This document shows positions 30,113 through 39,868 of a stretch of DNA of 64,000 bases, one piece after another; position 1 is the stretch's first letter; every line of letters starts with the position of its first letter. Made by a program: the position numbers and the translations under genes. The DNA comes from Alphaproteobacteria bacterium (lineage in GTDB: Bacteria; Pseudomonadota; Alphaproteobacteria; Sphingomonadales; Sphingomonadaceae). The notes beneath the pieces are model-generated. The model did not search any database, was not told the origin of the DNA, and saw only the letters and a program-made list of their open reading frames with translations. The stretch is from NCBI GenBank assembly GCA_030426245.1, contig JAUHYZ010000004.1:1-64000 (forward strand). The letters are read 5' to 3'.

Positions 30113-30577
30113 ATGGCTGACACACCGGCGGGCACTGTGCGAGACGAGGATGGCAGGGCGGCGGACCGCGCCGCGATCCACGAAGTGCTGATCGAATATG
30201 GCCGCACGATCGACAATCGCGACTGGGACGGGCTTTCCGCCCTGTTCGGGGAAGACGGCGTCTATGTCGCGGGCAGCGGCGACGGGGTGAAGGGCGCGGA
30301 AGTCGGCCCGCTGATGGCCGGCATCTTCGAGAAGAACCCATCGAACTGGCGCCAGCCCAATTTCCATATCTTCTTCAACGAAACGATCCGCATCACCGGG
30401 GCCGATACGGCCACGGTGCAGTCCAACTCGCTGTTCGTCGTGCCCGGGGACGAAGGCGGCTTCGCCCAGATCGGCATCGTCGGCGAATATTTCGACGAGA
30501 TGGTGCTGAAAGACGGGCGCTGGTATTTCGCGCGGCGCGAAGTGAAGGGCCATATCCACGCGCGCCATTACAAATAG
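30113..30577 (+). CDS. nuclear transport factor 2 (SnoaL-like) family protein
   Basis: RAAIHEVLIEYGRTIDNRDWDGLSALFGEDGVY...DGRWYFARREVKGHIH. Confidence 0.8.
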   Translation: MADTPAGTVRDEDGRAADRAAIHEVLIEYGRTIDNRDWDGLSALFGEDGVYVAGSGDGVKGAEVGPLMAGIFEKNPSNWRQPNFHIFFNETIRITGADTATVQSNSLFVVPGDEGGFAQIGIVGEYFDEMVLKDGRWYFARREVKGHIHARHYK

Positions 30578-30631
30578 AGCCCCACTCCAAACCGGGCATC
30601 GGCCCCGCATATATCAGGCCTTTATAATCAT

Positions 30632-30669
30632 ACCTTGAATTCCTATAATGATGTTTCATACATCAAGGT
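30632..30669. promoter_or_regulatory. inverted repeat ACCTTGA-N24-TCAAGGT flanking a TATAAT -10 box
   Basis: ACCTTGA 30632-30638, TATAAT 30644-30649, TCAAGGT 30663-30669, directly upstream of the XRE gene. Confidence 0.5.
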
Positions 30670-30675
30670 TCATGC

Positions 30676-31014
30676 ATGATCATTGCACAACAGATTCGCG
30701 CCGCGCGGGCACTGCTGGGGATCGACCAGAAGCAGCTGGCCGAAATGGCGGGCGTTTCCCTGCCCACGATCCAGCGCATGGAAGCGTCCGAAGGCCAGGT
30801 GCGCGGCACGGTGGACACGCTGGTCAAGGTGATCGGCGCGCTGGAGACGGCCGGCATCGAAATCATCGGCGAACATGCGCCCAGCGGCGGGATCGGGCGC
30901 GGGGTGCGCCTGCGCGAAACCATGGCGGGCGGCGGCGCCTCCTCCGGCCATGCCTCCTTCCCCTATGACCGGCCTGCCCCGGCCGCGCCCGGGGGCACCG
31001 AACCCGGCAAATGA
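30676..31014 (+). CDS. XRE-type helix-turn-helix regulator
   Basis: QIRAARALLGIDQKQLAEMAGVSLPTIQRMEASEGQVRGTVDTLVKVIGALETAGIEI. Confidence 0.85.
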   Translation: MIIAQQIRAARALLGIDQKQLAEMAGVSLPTIQRMEASEGQVRGTVDTLVKVIGALETAGIEIIGEHAPSGGIGRGVRLRETMAGGGASSGHASFPYDRPAPAAPGGTEPGK

Positions 31015-32258
31015 AACCCAAGCTGCTGACCACGCTGGCGGATTACAATCGCGGCCAGTTCCTGCACGATACGATGGCGGGCTTCACCGTGGCGCTGGTT
31101 GCCCTGCCGCTGAGCATCGCGATCGCCATCGCATCGGGCGCGCCGCCCGCCACCGGGCTGATCACCGCCGTGGTCGGCGGCTTGCTGGTTTCCGCCCTGG
31201 GCGGCAGCAGGGTGCAGATCGGCGGGCCGACCGGGGCGTTCATCGTCGTGGTCTATGGCGTGATCGCCGATCACGGCTTCGATGGGTTGCTGCTTGCGAC
31301 CTTCATGGCGGGCTTCATGCTGGCGATCGGCGGATTGCTGCGCGCCGGGCGGCTGATCCGCCTGATCCCGGAAAGCGTGGTGGAAGGCTTCACCATCGGC
31401 ATCGCCATCGTCATCGCGCTGAGCCAGCTGAAAGACCTCGCCGGAATGCAGGCGGCGAGCCTGCCTGCCGATTTCATCCCGAAGATGCAGGGCCTGTGGG
31501 AAGCGCGCGGCACGCTGGACTGGGCGGCGCTTATCCTGGGCCTGGCGACGATTGCAGGCATCGCACTCACCCGCCGGCTCGCCCCGCATTTCCGGGGCCG
31601 CGCCGTAATCGTGATTGTCGCCAGCGCCATCGCCGTCTTTGCCCTTCCGACAGTGGCGACGGTGGAGGGCCGCTATGGCGCGCTGCCGGGCGGCCTGCCC
31701 TGGCCCGCTATGCCGACGATCTCCCTCGACCTTGCCGTGGAAGTGTTCCCCGCAGCCGTGACCATCGCCCTGCTGGCGGCGATCGAATCGCTGCTATCCG
31801 CGCTGGTGGCCGACCGGCTGATCGGCGGCGCGCACCGCACGGGGGCGGAGCTGCTGGCGCAGGGCGCGGCCAACATCGCCTCCCCCCTGTTCGGCGGGCT
31901 GCCGGTGACCGGCGCGATCGCGCGCACGGCAACCAATGTGGATGCCGGCGGGCGCACCCCCGTGGCCGGCATCATGCATGCGCTGATCATCCTGCTGGCG
32001 ATGGTGCTGCTGGCGCCGCTGGCAGGCATGCTGGCCCTGCCTGCATTGGCCGGGCTGCTGATCCTGACCGCGTGGGCGATGTCCGAGCCGGGGCGCTGGG
32101 GCGAGCGTCTGGCCATGCCCCGCGCGGAGCTGGCGCTGCTGATCCTGACCGCCGCGCTGACCGTGCTGGTCGATCTGACCCTGGCCATCGGCATCGGCAC
32201 GATTCTGGGCCTGGGCATGCAGAAACTGAAGGCCCCGCAAATCGCGAAAGAGGGCTAG
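31011..32258 (+). CDS. SulP family inorganic anion transporter (no C-terminal STAS domain seen)
   Basis: GFTVALVALPLSIAIAIASGAPPATGLITAVVGG; GLPVTGAIARTATNVDAGGRTPVAGIMHA. Confidence 0.88.
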   Translation: MKPKLLTTLADYNRGQFLHDTMAGFTVALVALPLSIAIAIASGAPPATGLITAVVGGLLVSALGGSRVQIGGPTGAFIVVVYGVIADHGFDGLLLATFMAGFMLAIGGLLRAGRLIRLIPESVVEGFTIGIAIVIALSQLKDLAGMQAASLPADFIPKMQGLWEARGTLDWAALILGLATIAGIALTRRLAPHFRGRAVIVIVASAIAVFALPTVATVEGRYGALPGGLPWPAMPTISLDLAVEVFPAAVTIALLAAIESLLSALVADRLIGGAHRTGAELLAQGAANIASPLFGGLPVTGAIARTATNVDAGGRTPVAGIMHALIILLAMVLLAPLAGMLALPALAGLLILTAWAMSEPGRWGERLAMPRAELALLILTAALTVLVDLTLAIGIGTILGLGMQKLKAPQIAKEG

Positions 32259-32899
32259 TCCTTCCCGGGATCGAGCGGCCAGGTCTTGCGGTGGATCTCT
32301 ATCTGATCGTTGCTGCGGATATACCACCCCGCGCCATGCGCGCGGCCGATCAGATGCATCGCCGGCGCATCGATCCGCATCTTGCCGTCTTCCTCACCCA
32401 GCAGCCGGTCCTGAATATTCACGCCCACCACTTCGCCCAGCACGATGGCGGCATGCGGTGCGGGCTCCAGCAATTGCCACAGTCTGCATTCGAAATTGAC
32501 CGGTGCGCTGGCCACGATCGGCGCATTGACCAGCTTGGCTTCGCCCATTTCGATCCCGGCGACTTCGAATTCGTCGACACCCGGCGGAGAATCGACGGCG
32601 CTGATATTCATCGCATCGGCATTGGCTTCATCCACCAGTGCCACTGTAAATTCGCCGGTTTCGCGGATCGCGGCCAGGCTGTCTTTCTCCTCGCTGCCTT
32701 CGCGCACCCCGTCGGGGCCGATCCCGATCCCCACGATGGGCGGGCGCGAGCACATCGCGTTGAAGAAGCTGAACGGGGCGATGTTGTTCCGCCCCTGCGC
32801 ATCGCGTGTTGCCAGCCAAGCGATCGGGCGCGGCATGATCGTGTTGACCAGCAGGCGGTAACGATCCTGCAGCGGGAGTTCGGACATGGTGAAATGCAT
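32255..32899 (-). CDS. flavin reductase family protein
   Basis: YRLLVNTIMPRPIAWLATRDAQGRNNIAPFSFFNAMCSRPPIVGIGIG. Confidence 0.88.
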   Translation of the reverse strand: MHFTMSELPLQDRYRLLVNTIMPRPIAWLATRDAQGRNNIAPFSFFNAMCSRPPIVGIGIGPDGVREGSEEKDSLAAIRETGEFTVALVDEANADAMNISAVDSPPGVDEFEVAGIEMGEAKLVNAPIVASAPVNFECRLWQLLEPAPHAAIVLGEVVGVNIQDRLLGEEDGKMRIDAPAMHLIGRAHGAGWYIRSNDQIEIHRKTWPLDPGKD

Positions 32900-32952
32900 G
32901 GTGTTTACCTAGCTAGCTGGCTACGATTTGACCAGATAGACGGAACCGGGAG

Positions 32953-34215
32953 ATGACGAAAATGAATAGGCGCATTGCCAGCACTGCATTGCTGGCGGCA
33001 GGCACGTTTTACCTGGCTGCGGCCGCCCCGGCCGAGGCCAAATGGGTGGCCAGCTGGACGGCACCGCCCCATGCCCCGCTCGGCACCGAGGGCCGCTTTG
33101 CCGTCGCCACTTTCGAAAATGTCACGCTAAGCCAGATCCTGCGTGTCAGCGAAGGCGGAACGCAGCTGCGCATCCGGCTTTCCAACCGCTATGGCGAGGC
33201 GCCGCTGGAAGTTGGCGAAGCGCGCGTGGTGCGGATCGACGATGCCGGCGCGGAAATCCCGGGCACATCGCGCAGTGTGACTTTCGGCGGAGAGGCCGGA
33301 GCCTTCATTCCGCGCGGCGCCCCGTTCCTGAGCGATGCGGTGGAACTGGACGTGCCCGATCTTTCCCGCCTGAAAGTGGAATTCTATCTGCCCGGCAGCA
33401 CCGGCCCGTGCACCTGCCATCTGACGGGTCTGGACGAACTGGCCGTCTCTCCGCCGGGCAATCATGTCGGCAAGCCGTTCGAGCCTGTATCCACCGCGCA
33501 ATACCGCGCCTTTCTGAGCGTGGTCGAAGTGGATTCGCCGGATTCGCCGGGCACGATCGTGGCCTATGGCGATTCGATTACCGACGGGGCCGGCTCCACG
33601 CCCGGCGCCAATCGCCGCTGGCCCGATGTGCTGGCCGAACGGCTACAGCAGGCAGGCAAAGAATGGGCGGTCGCCAATGTCGCCATCAGCGGCAACCGCG
33701 TGCTCAGCCCCGGCATGGGGGAGGCGGCGCTGGCCCGCTTCGACGAGGACGTGCTGAGCCTGCCCCATGTGAAATATATGATCGTCTTCGAAGGGGTGAA
33801 CGATATCGGGAGCCGGTTCGGCTGGAAGGAAAACGAGCCGCCCATCGCCGGGATGGACCAGCCGAAAATCGATACCGCGCAGATGATTGCCGGATACAAG
33901 CAGCTGATCGAGCGCGCCCATGCCAAGGGGATCAAGGTGATCGGCTCCCCCATCGGGCCTTACAAGGGCGCGAGCTACTGGACCGAAGAGGGAGAGGCTG
34001 GACGCCAGGCAATCAACGACTGGATCGTGCATGGCGGCGCATTCGACGCCGTGGTGCGGCTCGACACCGCCTTTGCCGATCCAGAAGATCCGCAGACCAT
34101 GCGCGATGGCTATCACATGGGGGACTATCTGCACGGCAACGATGCCGGGCTGAAGGCAGTGGGCGAATCGATCGATCTTTCGCTGTTCGAAAGCAGGGAA
34201 GAGGCTGGGCAGTAG
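32953..34215 (+). CDS. SGNH/GDSL hydrolase family protein (secreted)
   Basis: Signal peptide; IVAYGDSITDGAGSTPGANRRWPDVLAERL, GVNDIGS motifs. Confidence 0.88.
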   Translation: MTKMNRRIASTALLAAGTFYLAAAAPAEAKWVASWTAPPHAPLGTEGRFAVATFENVTLSQILRVSEGGTQLRIRLSNRYGEAPLEVGEARVVRIDDAGAEIPGTSRSVTFGGEAGAFIPRGAPFLSDAVELDVPDLSRLKVEFYLPGSTGPCTCHLTGLDELAVSPPGNHVGKPFEPVSTAQYRAFLSVVEVDSPDSPGTIVAYGDSITDGAGSTPGANRRWPDVLAERLQQAGKEWAVANVAISGNRVLSPGMGEAALARFDEDVLSLPHVKYMIVFEGVNDIGSRFGWKENEPPIAGMDQPKIDTAQMIAGYKQLIERAHAKGIKVIGSPIGPYKGASYWTEEGEAGRQAINDWIVHGGAFDAVVRLDTAFADPEDPQTMRDGYHMGDYLHGNDAGLKAVGESIDLSLFESREEAGQ

Positions 34216-34300
34216 AGCCGGAAAACGGTGCCGCTCCAGGCATTACGCCCGCCGGAAATGCTTAACTACCGGGCAACTATCTGCCGCTATCTCTTCGGCG

Positions 34301-36031
34301 ATGTGGAGTGGGTCGCAAAAAATATTGAGGGTATGGCTTGCCATGCTCTTTACGCTGCTGGTTGCAGCGCCCGCTTCTGCGTCCACGCTCCAGCCGGATT
34401 GCCATGCCTTCAGCCCGGCGAATACGACCTATGCCGAGCTTGAACGGCAGAAGGAGAGCTGGACCTGCAGCTCCTTCCACTGGAAGGACGTGCAGCCCGT
34501 CGCCTGGCTGCGTTTCGATGCCGCCGATTGGCAGGCGGGCGAACCGCCGCAAAGCTTCGTCTCGCGCGTTTCCCATTTCCACCGGTTGAGCCTGTTCGCA
34601 GTCCAGGAAGATGGCACGCTCCGCGCCGTCGGCATGCAGCCGGACGAGCTCCCCCTGCTTGAAAGCGGCCCGTTCTTCGCAGCGCCGCTGCCGCCCATAA
34701 CGGCCGATACGCAGGCGATCGTCGTGCGCATAGCCGAACCGTGGGGGGCGGAAGTGCTTGCCGAGGCCAAGCTTTCCACCCAGCCGGGCGGCGAGGGCTG
34801 GCCGATCGAGAGGCTGCTGCTGTTCGCGATGCTGGCGGGCCTGCTGCTGGTGCCGGTGATCTTCGACATTGCGACCTTCGCGTTTTTGCGGGAGCGTTTC
34901 GTGCTTTTCCACGGCGCGCTGACGCTGATGATGCTGACCTATGTGACGACCTCCAGCGGGTTGATCGTGCCTTTTGCCGATCTCAGCCTTGTCACCATTT
35001 ACCAGACGATGGGCATCAGCATTGCCGTGGTCGGCGCGATGGCCTGTTTCCTGGCCGCCGAGATCATCGAACCGGGCATGCTGAGCGCCGCGATGCGGCG
35101 CGCTCTGCGCCTGGCCGGGATCAGTGTGATCCTGATCTCCGGCACGGTTCCGCTGCATCCGCCCTTTATGGATTCATCCTGGTCGTTCCTTTTCGAACTG
35201 GGCTTCGCGGCCCCGATCATCGCCTATATCGCCGCGCTGACGCAGGCCCTGCGCCGCGGCAGCCGCGCCGCCAAATATCTGGTAGTGGCCTGGGCGCCGA
35301 TCATCACCTTCGGCATCGAACAGAGCCTGCGCGGGCTGGGCATCTACAGTGCGCCGCAGGTCCTGGACGACCTGTTCTATCTCGCGCTCTCGCTGGAAGT
35401 CGTGATCACCGCCGCCGGCGTGGCCGACCGGCTGCTCGCCCTTACCAGGGAGCGTGACGAGGCGCTCAAGCAGATTCGCGCGCTGGAGGAACTGGCCGAA
35501 CACGATCCGCTGACCGGCCTCTACAACCGCCGCGCGATAGAGCCGCAATTCCGCCAGCTGAGCGCCAGCGGCTTCACCACTTTCGGCGTGATCGACGTCG
35601 ATTACTTCAAGTCGATCAATGACGATTACGGCCACGATGTGGGCGACCAGGTGCTTCGCGCGATCGGCAAGGCGCTGCCCTCCGACGAAAACGCCCTGTC
35701 CGCGCGGATCGGCGGGGAGGAGTTCCTGCTGCTGCTGCGCGGACCCGATGCGCTGCGCCGCGCCGAACATATCCGCCAGAACCTGACCCGCCAGATTGCG
35801 CAGCAGGTGCCCGGGCTGGACCATCTGGTCACCGCCAGCATGGGGCTGGTCGAAGGCACGCCGGAAACCATGGCCGCCAGTTCCTTCCGCCAGATCTACG
35901 CCCAGGCGGACAAGCTGCTTTACGAAGCGAAAGTGACCGGCCGGAACCGTATCGCGGCCGAAAAGCTGACCGTGTTCAAGCCGCGCCGGCGAGACAGGCG
36001 GAGTTACCGCGACCGGCGGATGGCGGCCTGA
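34301..36031 (+). CDS. 7TM membrane diguanylate cyclase (7TMR-DISM + GGDEF)
   Basis: N-terminal DISM-like sensor region, 7 TM segments, LAEHDPLTGLYNRRAIE... SARIGGEEFLLLL. Confidence 0.88.
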   Translation: MWSGSQKILRVWLAMLFTLLVAAPASASTLQPDCHAFSPANTTYAELERQKESWTCSSFHWKDVQPVAWLRFDAADWQAGEPPQSFVSRVSHFHRLSLFAVQEDGTLRAVGMQPDELPLLESGPFFAAPLPPITADTQAIVVRIAEPWGAEVLAEAKLSTQPGGEGWPIERLLLFAMLAGLLLVPVIFDIATFAFLRERFVLFHGALTLMMLTYVTTSSGLIVPFADLSLVTIYQTMGISIAVVGAMACFLAAEIIEPGMLSAAMRRALRLAGISVILISGTVPLHPPFMDSSWSFLFELGFAAPIIAYIAALTQALRRGSRAAKYLVVAWAPIITFGIEQSLRGLGIYSAPQVLDDLFYLALSLEVVITAAGVADRLLALTRERDEALKQIRALEELAEHDPLTGLYNRRAIEPQFRQLSASGFTTFGVIDVDYFKSINDDYGHDVGDQVLRAIGKALPSDENALSARIGGEEFLLLLRGPDALRRAEHIRQNLTRQIAQQVPGLDHLVTASMGLVEGTPETMAASSFRQIYAQADKLLYEAKVTGRNRIAAEKLTVFKPRRRDRRSYRDRRMAA

Positions 36032-36098
36032 CGCGCCTTGATCCGCCCATCCAGCGTACCTAGCTTTCCTGCATGCTTCCCCCACGGAGTACCGGAAA

Positions 36099-37214
36099 TT
36101 GCGCATTGGCTGCCCCAAGGAAATCAAGACTCATGAATACCGGGTCGGCCTGACGCCGGAGAGTGCGCATGAACTGGCCGCGCATGGCCACGAAGTATGG
36201 ATCGAAAGCGGCGCGGGTGCGGGCATCGATGCGAAAGATGCCGAATATGAAGCGGCCGGGGCGGCGATAGCCGCCTCCGCCGCGCAGATTTTCGCCGAGT
36301 GCGAAATGATCGTGAAGGTCAAGGAACCGCAAGCCGAGGAGCGCGCCTTGCTGCGGGGCGGGCAGATCCTCTACACCTATCTCCACCTCGCGCCCGATCC
36401 CGAGCAGACGGCAGACCTGGTCGCTGCAGGAGTGACGGCCATCGCCTATGAAACGGTCACCGGGCCGGGCGGATCGCTTCCGCTGCTCAAACCCATGAGC
36501 CAGGTGGCCGGGCGCATGGCGATCCAGGCAGGGGCGAATGCGCTGCAGAAGGAACATGGCGGGCGCGGCATATTGCTGGGCGGCGTGCCGGGCGTGATGC
36601 CGGGCAAGGTCGCGGTGATCGGCGGCGGCGTGGTGGGTTTCAACGCGGCGCAGATGGCCGTGGGGCTGGGGGCGGATGTGACCATTCTGGACCGCAACCC
36701 GGAAGTCCTGGAAAAGCTTGGCATCCATTTCGAAAGCCGGGCCAAGACCCGCTTTTCCAACCGCGCCAATCTGCTGGACAGCGTGCGCGCGGCGGATCTG
36801 GTGATCGGTGCCGTGCTGATCCCCGGCGCGGCGGCGCCCAAGCTGGTGACCCGCGCCATGCTGTCGGAAATGAAACCGGGCTCCGTGCTGGTCGATGTCG
36901 CGATCGATCAGGGCGGCTGCTTCGAATCCAGCCACCCCACCACGCATGACGATCCTACCTATGTGGAGCAGGGCGTGGTCCATTACTGCGTGGCCAACAT
37001 GCCCGGCGCGGTGGCGCGCACCAGCACCTATGCGCTCAACAATGTCACGCTGCCCCATGCGCTGGCGATTGCCGATTTCGGCTGGAAGGACGCGATGCGG
37101 GCCAATCCGCATCTTGCCAATGGGCTGAACGTCCATGCAGGCCGGGTGACCTGCGCCCCGGTGGCGGAGGAGTTGGGTTATGACCTGCTGGAGCTGTCCG
37201 AAGCGCTCGCCTGA
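36099..37214 (+). CDS. ald: alanine dehydrogenase
   Basis: [45 protein letters not shown] start; [26 protein letters not shown]. Confidence 0.93.
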   Translation: MRIGCPKEIKTHEYRVGLTPESAHELAAHGHEVWIESGAGAGIDAKDAEYEAAGAAIAASAAQIFAECEMIVKVKEPQAEERALLRGGQILYTYLHLAPDPEQTADLVAAGVTAIAYETVTGPGGSLPLLKPMSQVAGRMAIQAGANALQKEHGGRGILLGGVPGVMPGKVAVIGGGVVGFNAAQMAVGLGADVTILDRNPEVLEKLGIHFESRAKTRFSNRANLLDSVRAADLVIGAVLIPGAAAPKLVTRAMLSEMKPGSVLVDVAIDQGGCFESSHPTTHDDPTYVEQGVVHYCVANMPGAVARTSTYALNNVTLPHALAIADFGWKDAMRANPHLANGLNVHAGRVTCAPVAEELGYDLLELSEALA

Positions 37215-37606
37215 TCCAGGAAGGGTGCGGCCACTTCGCGCGTGATCCGCAAAGGCCGCCCGGTCTGCCGGTCGATCATCGCCCAGGTGGAGCGGACCTG
37301 GACGAGCCTTTTCCCGGCCGCATCCGTGAAGTCGACGCAGCGCACGAAACGCGCCCCCTGCGGCGGACCCGGGATGAAGGTATGCGCGGTCACCGTATCG
37401 CCTTCGCGGACATTGCCGCGATAATCGATCTCGTGCCGCAGCACGAACCAGACATAGGCCGCGTGGTGCTCCGCGCTCGCCACCGCTTCCCAGTGGGCGG
37501 TGGCGATATCCTGCACCCATTGCAGCCAGACCATGTTGTTCACATGGCCGTTCATGTCGATATGCTCCGGCCCGGCAGTGAAGGTCATGGTGTAGCTGTT
37601 GCTCAT
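37178..37606 (-). CDS. acyl-CoA thioesterase (hotdog fold)
   Basis: TAGPEHIDMNGHVNNMVWLQWVQDIATAHW 4-hydroxybenzoyl-CoA thioesterase-like motif. Confidence 0.85.
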   Translation of the reverse strand: MSNSYTMTFTAGPEHIDMNGHVNNMVWLQWVQDIATAHWEAVASAEHHAAYVWFVLRHEIDYRGNVREGDTVTAHTFIPGPPQGARFVRCVDFTDAAGKRLVQVRSTWAMIDRQTGRPLRITREVAAPFLDQASASDSSSRS

Positions 37607-37610
37607 GACT

Positions 37611-37704
37611 CCCCCTCCCGTTCACGGGAGGGGGTTGGGGGGTGGGTGAAGCTGGGCACGGAGGCAATTTGCCCACCCCCGGCCCCTCCCGCAAGCGGGA
37701 GGGG
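37611..37704. repeat. REP/BIME-like three-stem palindromic element
   Basis: CCCCCTCCCG-TTCA-CGGGAGGGGG (37611-37634); GGGGGTGGG...CCCACCCCC (about 37637-37680); CCCCTCCCGC-AA-GCGGGAGGGG (37683-37704). Confidence 0.75.
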
Positions 37705-37709
37705 AGAAC

Positions 37710-39830
37710 TCACCCCTCCAGCCCCATCTGCCACAGGATGAAGGCGAATTCCTCCGCCGTTTCCTTCAGGCTTTCGAACCGGCCGGACTTACCGCCATGC
37801 CCCGCGCCCATATTGGTCTTGAGCAGCAGTTCGTTATCGTCGGTCTTGAGCTCGCGCAGTTTCGCGACCCATTTGGCCGGTTCCCAATAGGTCACGCGCG
37901 GATCGTTGAGCCCCGCCGTCACCAGCATCGGCGGATAGGCCTGGGCGCGCACATTGTCATAGGGGCTGTAGCTCCGGATCGTCTCGAAGGCGGCCTTGTC
38001 CTCCACCGGGTTGCCCCATTCCGGCCATTCGCCGGGCGTCAGCGGCAGCGAGGCATCGAGCATGGTGGCCAGCACGTCCACGAAGGGCACATGCGCCACC
38101 ACCGCGCCCCACAGTTCGGGATCGCTATTGATCACCGCGCCCATCAGCTTGCCGCCGGCCGAGCCGCCCGAAATGCTGATCCGCCCGGGCTGCGTAATCC
38201 CGCGCTCCACCAGCCCCTTCGCCACGTCGACGAAATCGGTGAAGGTATTCGTCCGCCGCTCCAGCTTGCCCGCCTTGTACCAGGCGCGGCCCAAATCGTC
38301 CCCGCCGCGAATATGCGCGATGGCGTAGGCGAAGCCGCGATCCACCAGGCTGAGCCGCGTGGTCGAAAAGCCCGGATCGATCGAGATGCCGTAAGCCCCA
38401 TAGCCATAGAGATGCAGCGGGCCGCCAGCGGGCCTGTCCTTGCGCATCATGATGCTGACCGGGATGGCCGTGCCGTCGCGTGCGGTAATCTCCAGCCGCT
38501 GCGTTTCATAGGCGTCCGCATCGTAGCCGGAGGGGATTTCCTGGACCTTGAGCGCTTCCAGGCGTTTCTCCGCCACGTGATAATCGTAAACCGTGTCGGG
38601 CGTGACCATGCTTTCATAGCTCAGCCGCAGCACATCCATCGCCCATTCGGGATTGGACGTCAGGCCCGCACTATAGCTCGCCTCCGGAAAGGCGATCGGC
38701 TCGATCCGCGCCGGGTCGTCGTAATATCTGAGCTGAATCTGGTCGAGCCCGGCCAGCCGCCCTTCGACCGTATAGAAATCGCGGAACAGGTCGAAGCCGG
38801 TGATATAGAATTCGTCCGACCCTTCGATCAGCGTGGTCCATTCGCCGGGGCTGGCAAGCGGCGCGGTGGCGAGGCGGAAATTCTCATGCGTGTCGTTGGC
38901 CAGGATGTAGAGCGTGCCGTCGCGCTCATCCGCTTCGTATTCCACGCCCTTCTGCCGCTGTTTGACCACCACCGGCGGCGTCAGGGGCGCTTCGGCGGGG
39001 ACGAGGCGGACTTCGCTCGTCTCGTGGTCGCTGGTGGAAATGATCAGCCATTTCTCGTTGGCGGAAAGCCCGCTGCCGACGCGGAAGCCCTCATCGTCTT
39101 CGTGATAGAGCTCGATATCCTCGGCCAGCGGCTTGCCCAGCCAGTGGAGCCGTGCATTGTCCGTGCGCCATTGTTCGTTGGCCAGCGAGTAGACGATGCC
39201 CGTATCCCCCGCGACCCAGACCAGGCTGGAAAGCGTGCCGGGAATCGTGTCGGGCAGGAGTTCCCCCGTCTCCAGATTCTTGACCCGCGCGGTGAACCGC
39301 TCCGACCCGTTATCGTCCACCGAATAGGCCAGCAGCTTTCCGTCCATGCTGACCGAGAACGCGCCGAGCCGGAAATATTCGCAGCCTTGCGCCAGCGCCA
39401 CTTCGTCCAGGATCAGCTGGTCCGCGCTGCCGTCATCCGCTGCGCCCACCGGACGGCGCCACCATTTCTTGTATTCGGCGCCCTCTTCGAACTCGACCCA
39501 GTAGAGATAGTCGCCATCCTTTTGCGGCACGGACTTGTCCGCTTCCTTGATCCGGGCGCGCATCTCCTTGAACAGCGCATCGACCAGCGGGCGGCGGGCC
39601 TCCATCCGCGCTTCGAACCAGGCATTCTCCGCATTGAGATAGGCCAGCACTTCCGCATTCTCGACCGTGGGATAGGCGGGATCGCGCAGCCAGGCATAGG
39701 GATCGTCCAGCGTGATCCCGTGATGCGTGGCGGTGAAGGGCTTCTTCGCCGCGACCGGCGGAGCGGTGGGCGCCTGCGAACCGGGAGCTTGCGAGTCGCG
39801 GGCTGGGGAGTTGGGTGTGGTATCGGACAT
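37710..39830 (-). CDS. S9 family peptidase (oligopeptidase B-like)
   Basis: LHLYGYGAYGISIDPGFSTTRLSLVDRGFAYAIAHIRGGDDLGRAWY; GGSAGGKLMGAV catalytic Ser. Confidence 0.92.
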   Translation of the reverse strand: MSDTTPNSPARDSQAPGSQAPTAPPVAAKKPFTATHHGITLDDPYAWLRDPAYPTVENAEVLAYLNAENAWFEARMEARRPLVDALFKEMRARIKEADKSVPQKDGDYLYWVEFEEGAEYKKWWRRPVGAADDGSADQLILDEVALAQGCEYFRLGAFSVSMDGKLLAYSVDDNGSERFTARVKNLETGELLPDTIPGTLSSLVWVAGDTGIVYSLANEQWRTDNARLHWLGKPLAEDIELYHEDDEGFRVGSGLSANEKWLIISTSDHETSEVRLVPAEAPLTPPVVVKQRQKGVEYEADERDGTLYILANDTHENFRLATAPLASPGEWTTLIEGSDEFYITGFDLFRDFYTVEGRLAGLDQIQLRYYDDPARIEPIAFPEASYSAGLTSNPEWAMDVLRLSYESMVTPDTVYDYHVAEKRLEALKVQEIPSGYDADAYETQRLEITARDGTAIPVSIMMRKDRPAGGPLHLYGYGAYGISIDPGFSTTRLSLVDRGFAYAIAHIRGGDDLGRAWYKAGKLERRTNTFTDFVDVAKGLVERGITQPGRISISGGSAGGKLMGAVINSDPELWGAVVAHVPFVDVLATMLDASLPLTPGEWPEWGNPVEDKAAFETIRSYSPYDNVRAQAYPPMLVTAGLNDPRVTYWEPAKWVAKLRELKTDDNELLLKTNMGAGHGGKSGRFESLKETAEEFAFILWQMGLEG

Positions 39831-39868
39831 GGTGCCGCCCTATGTTGGTGGCGAAAGGACCGCAAGCA

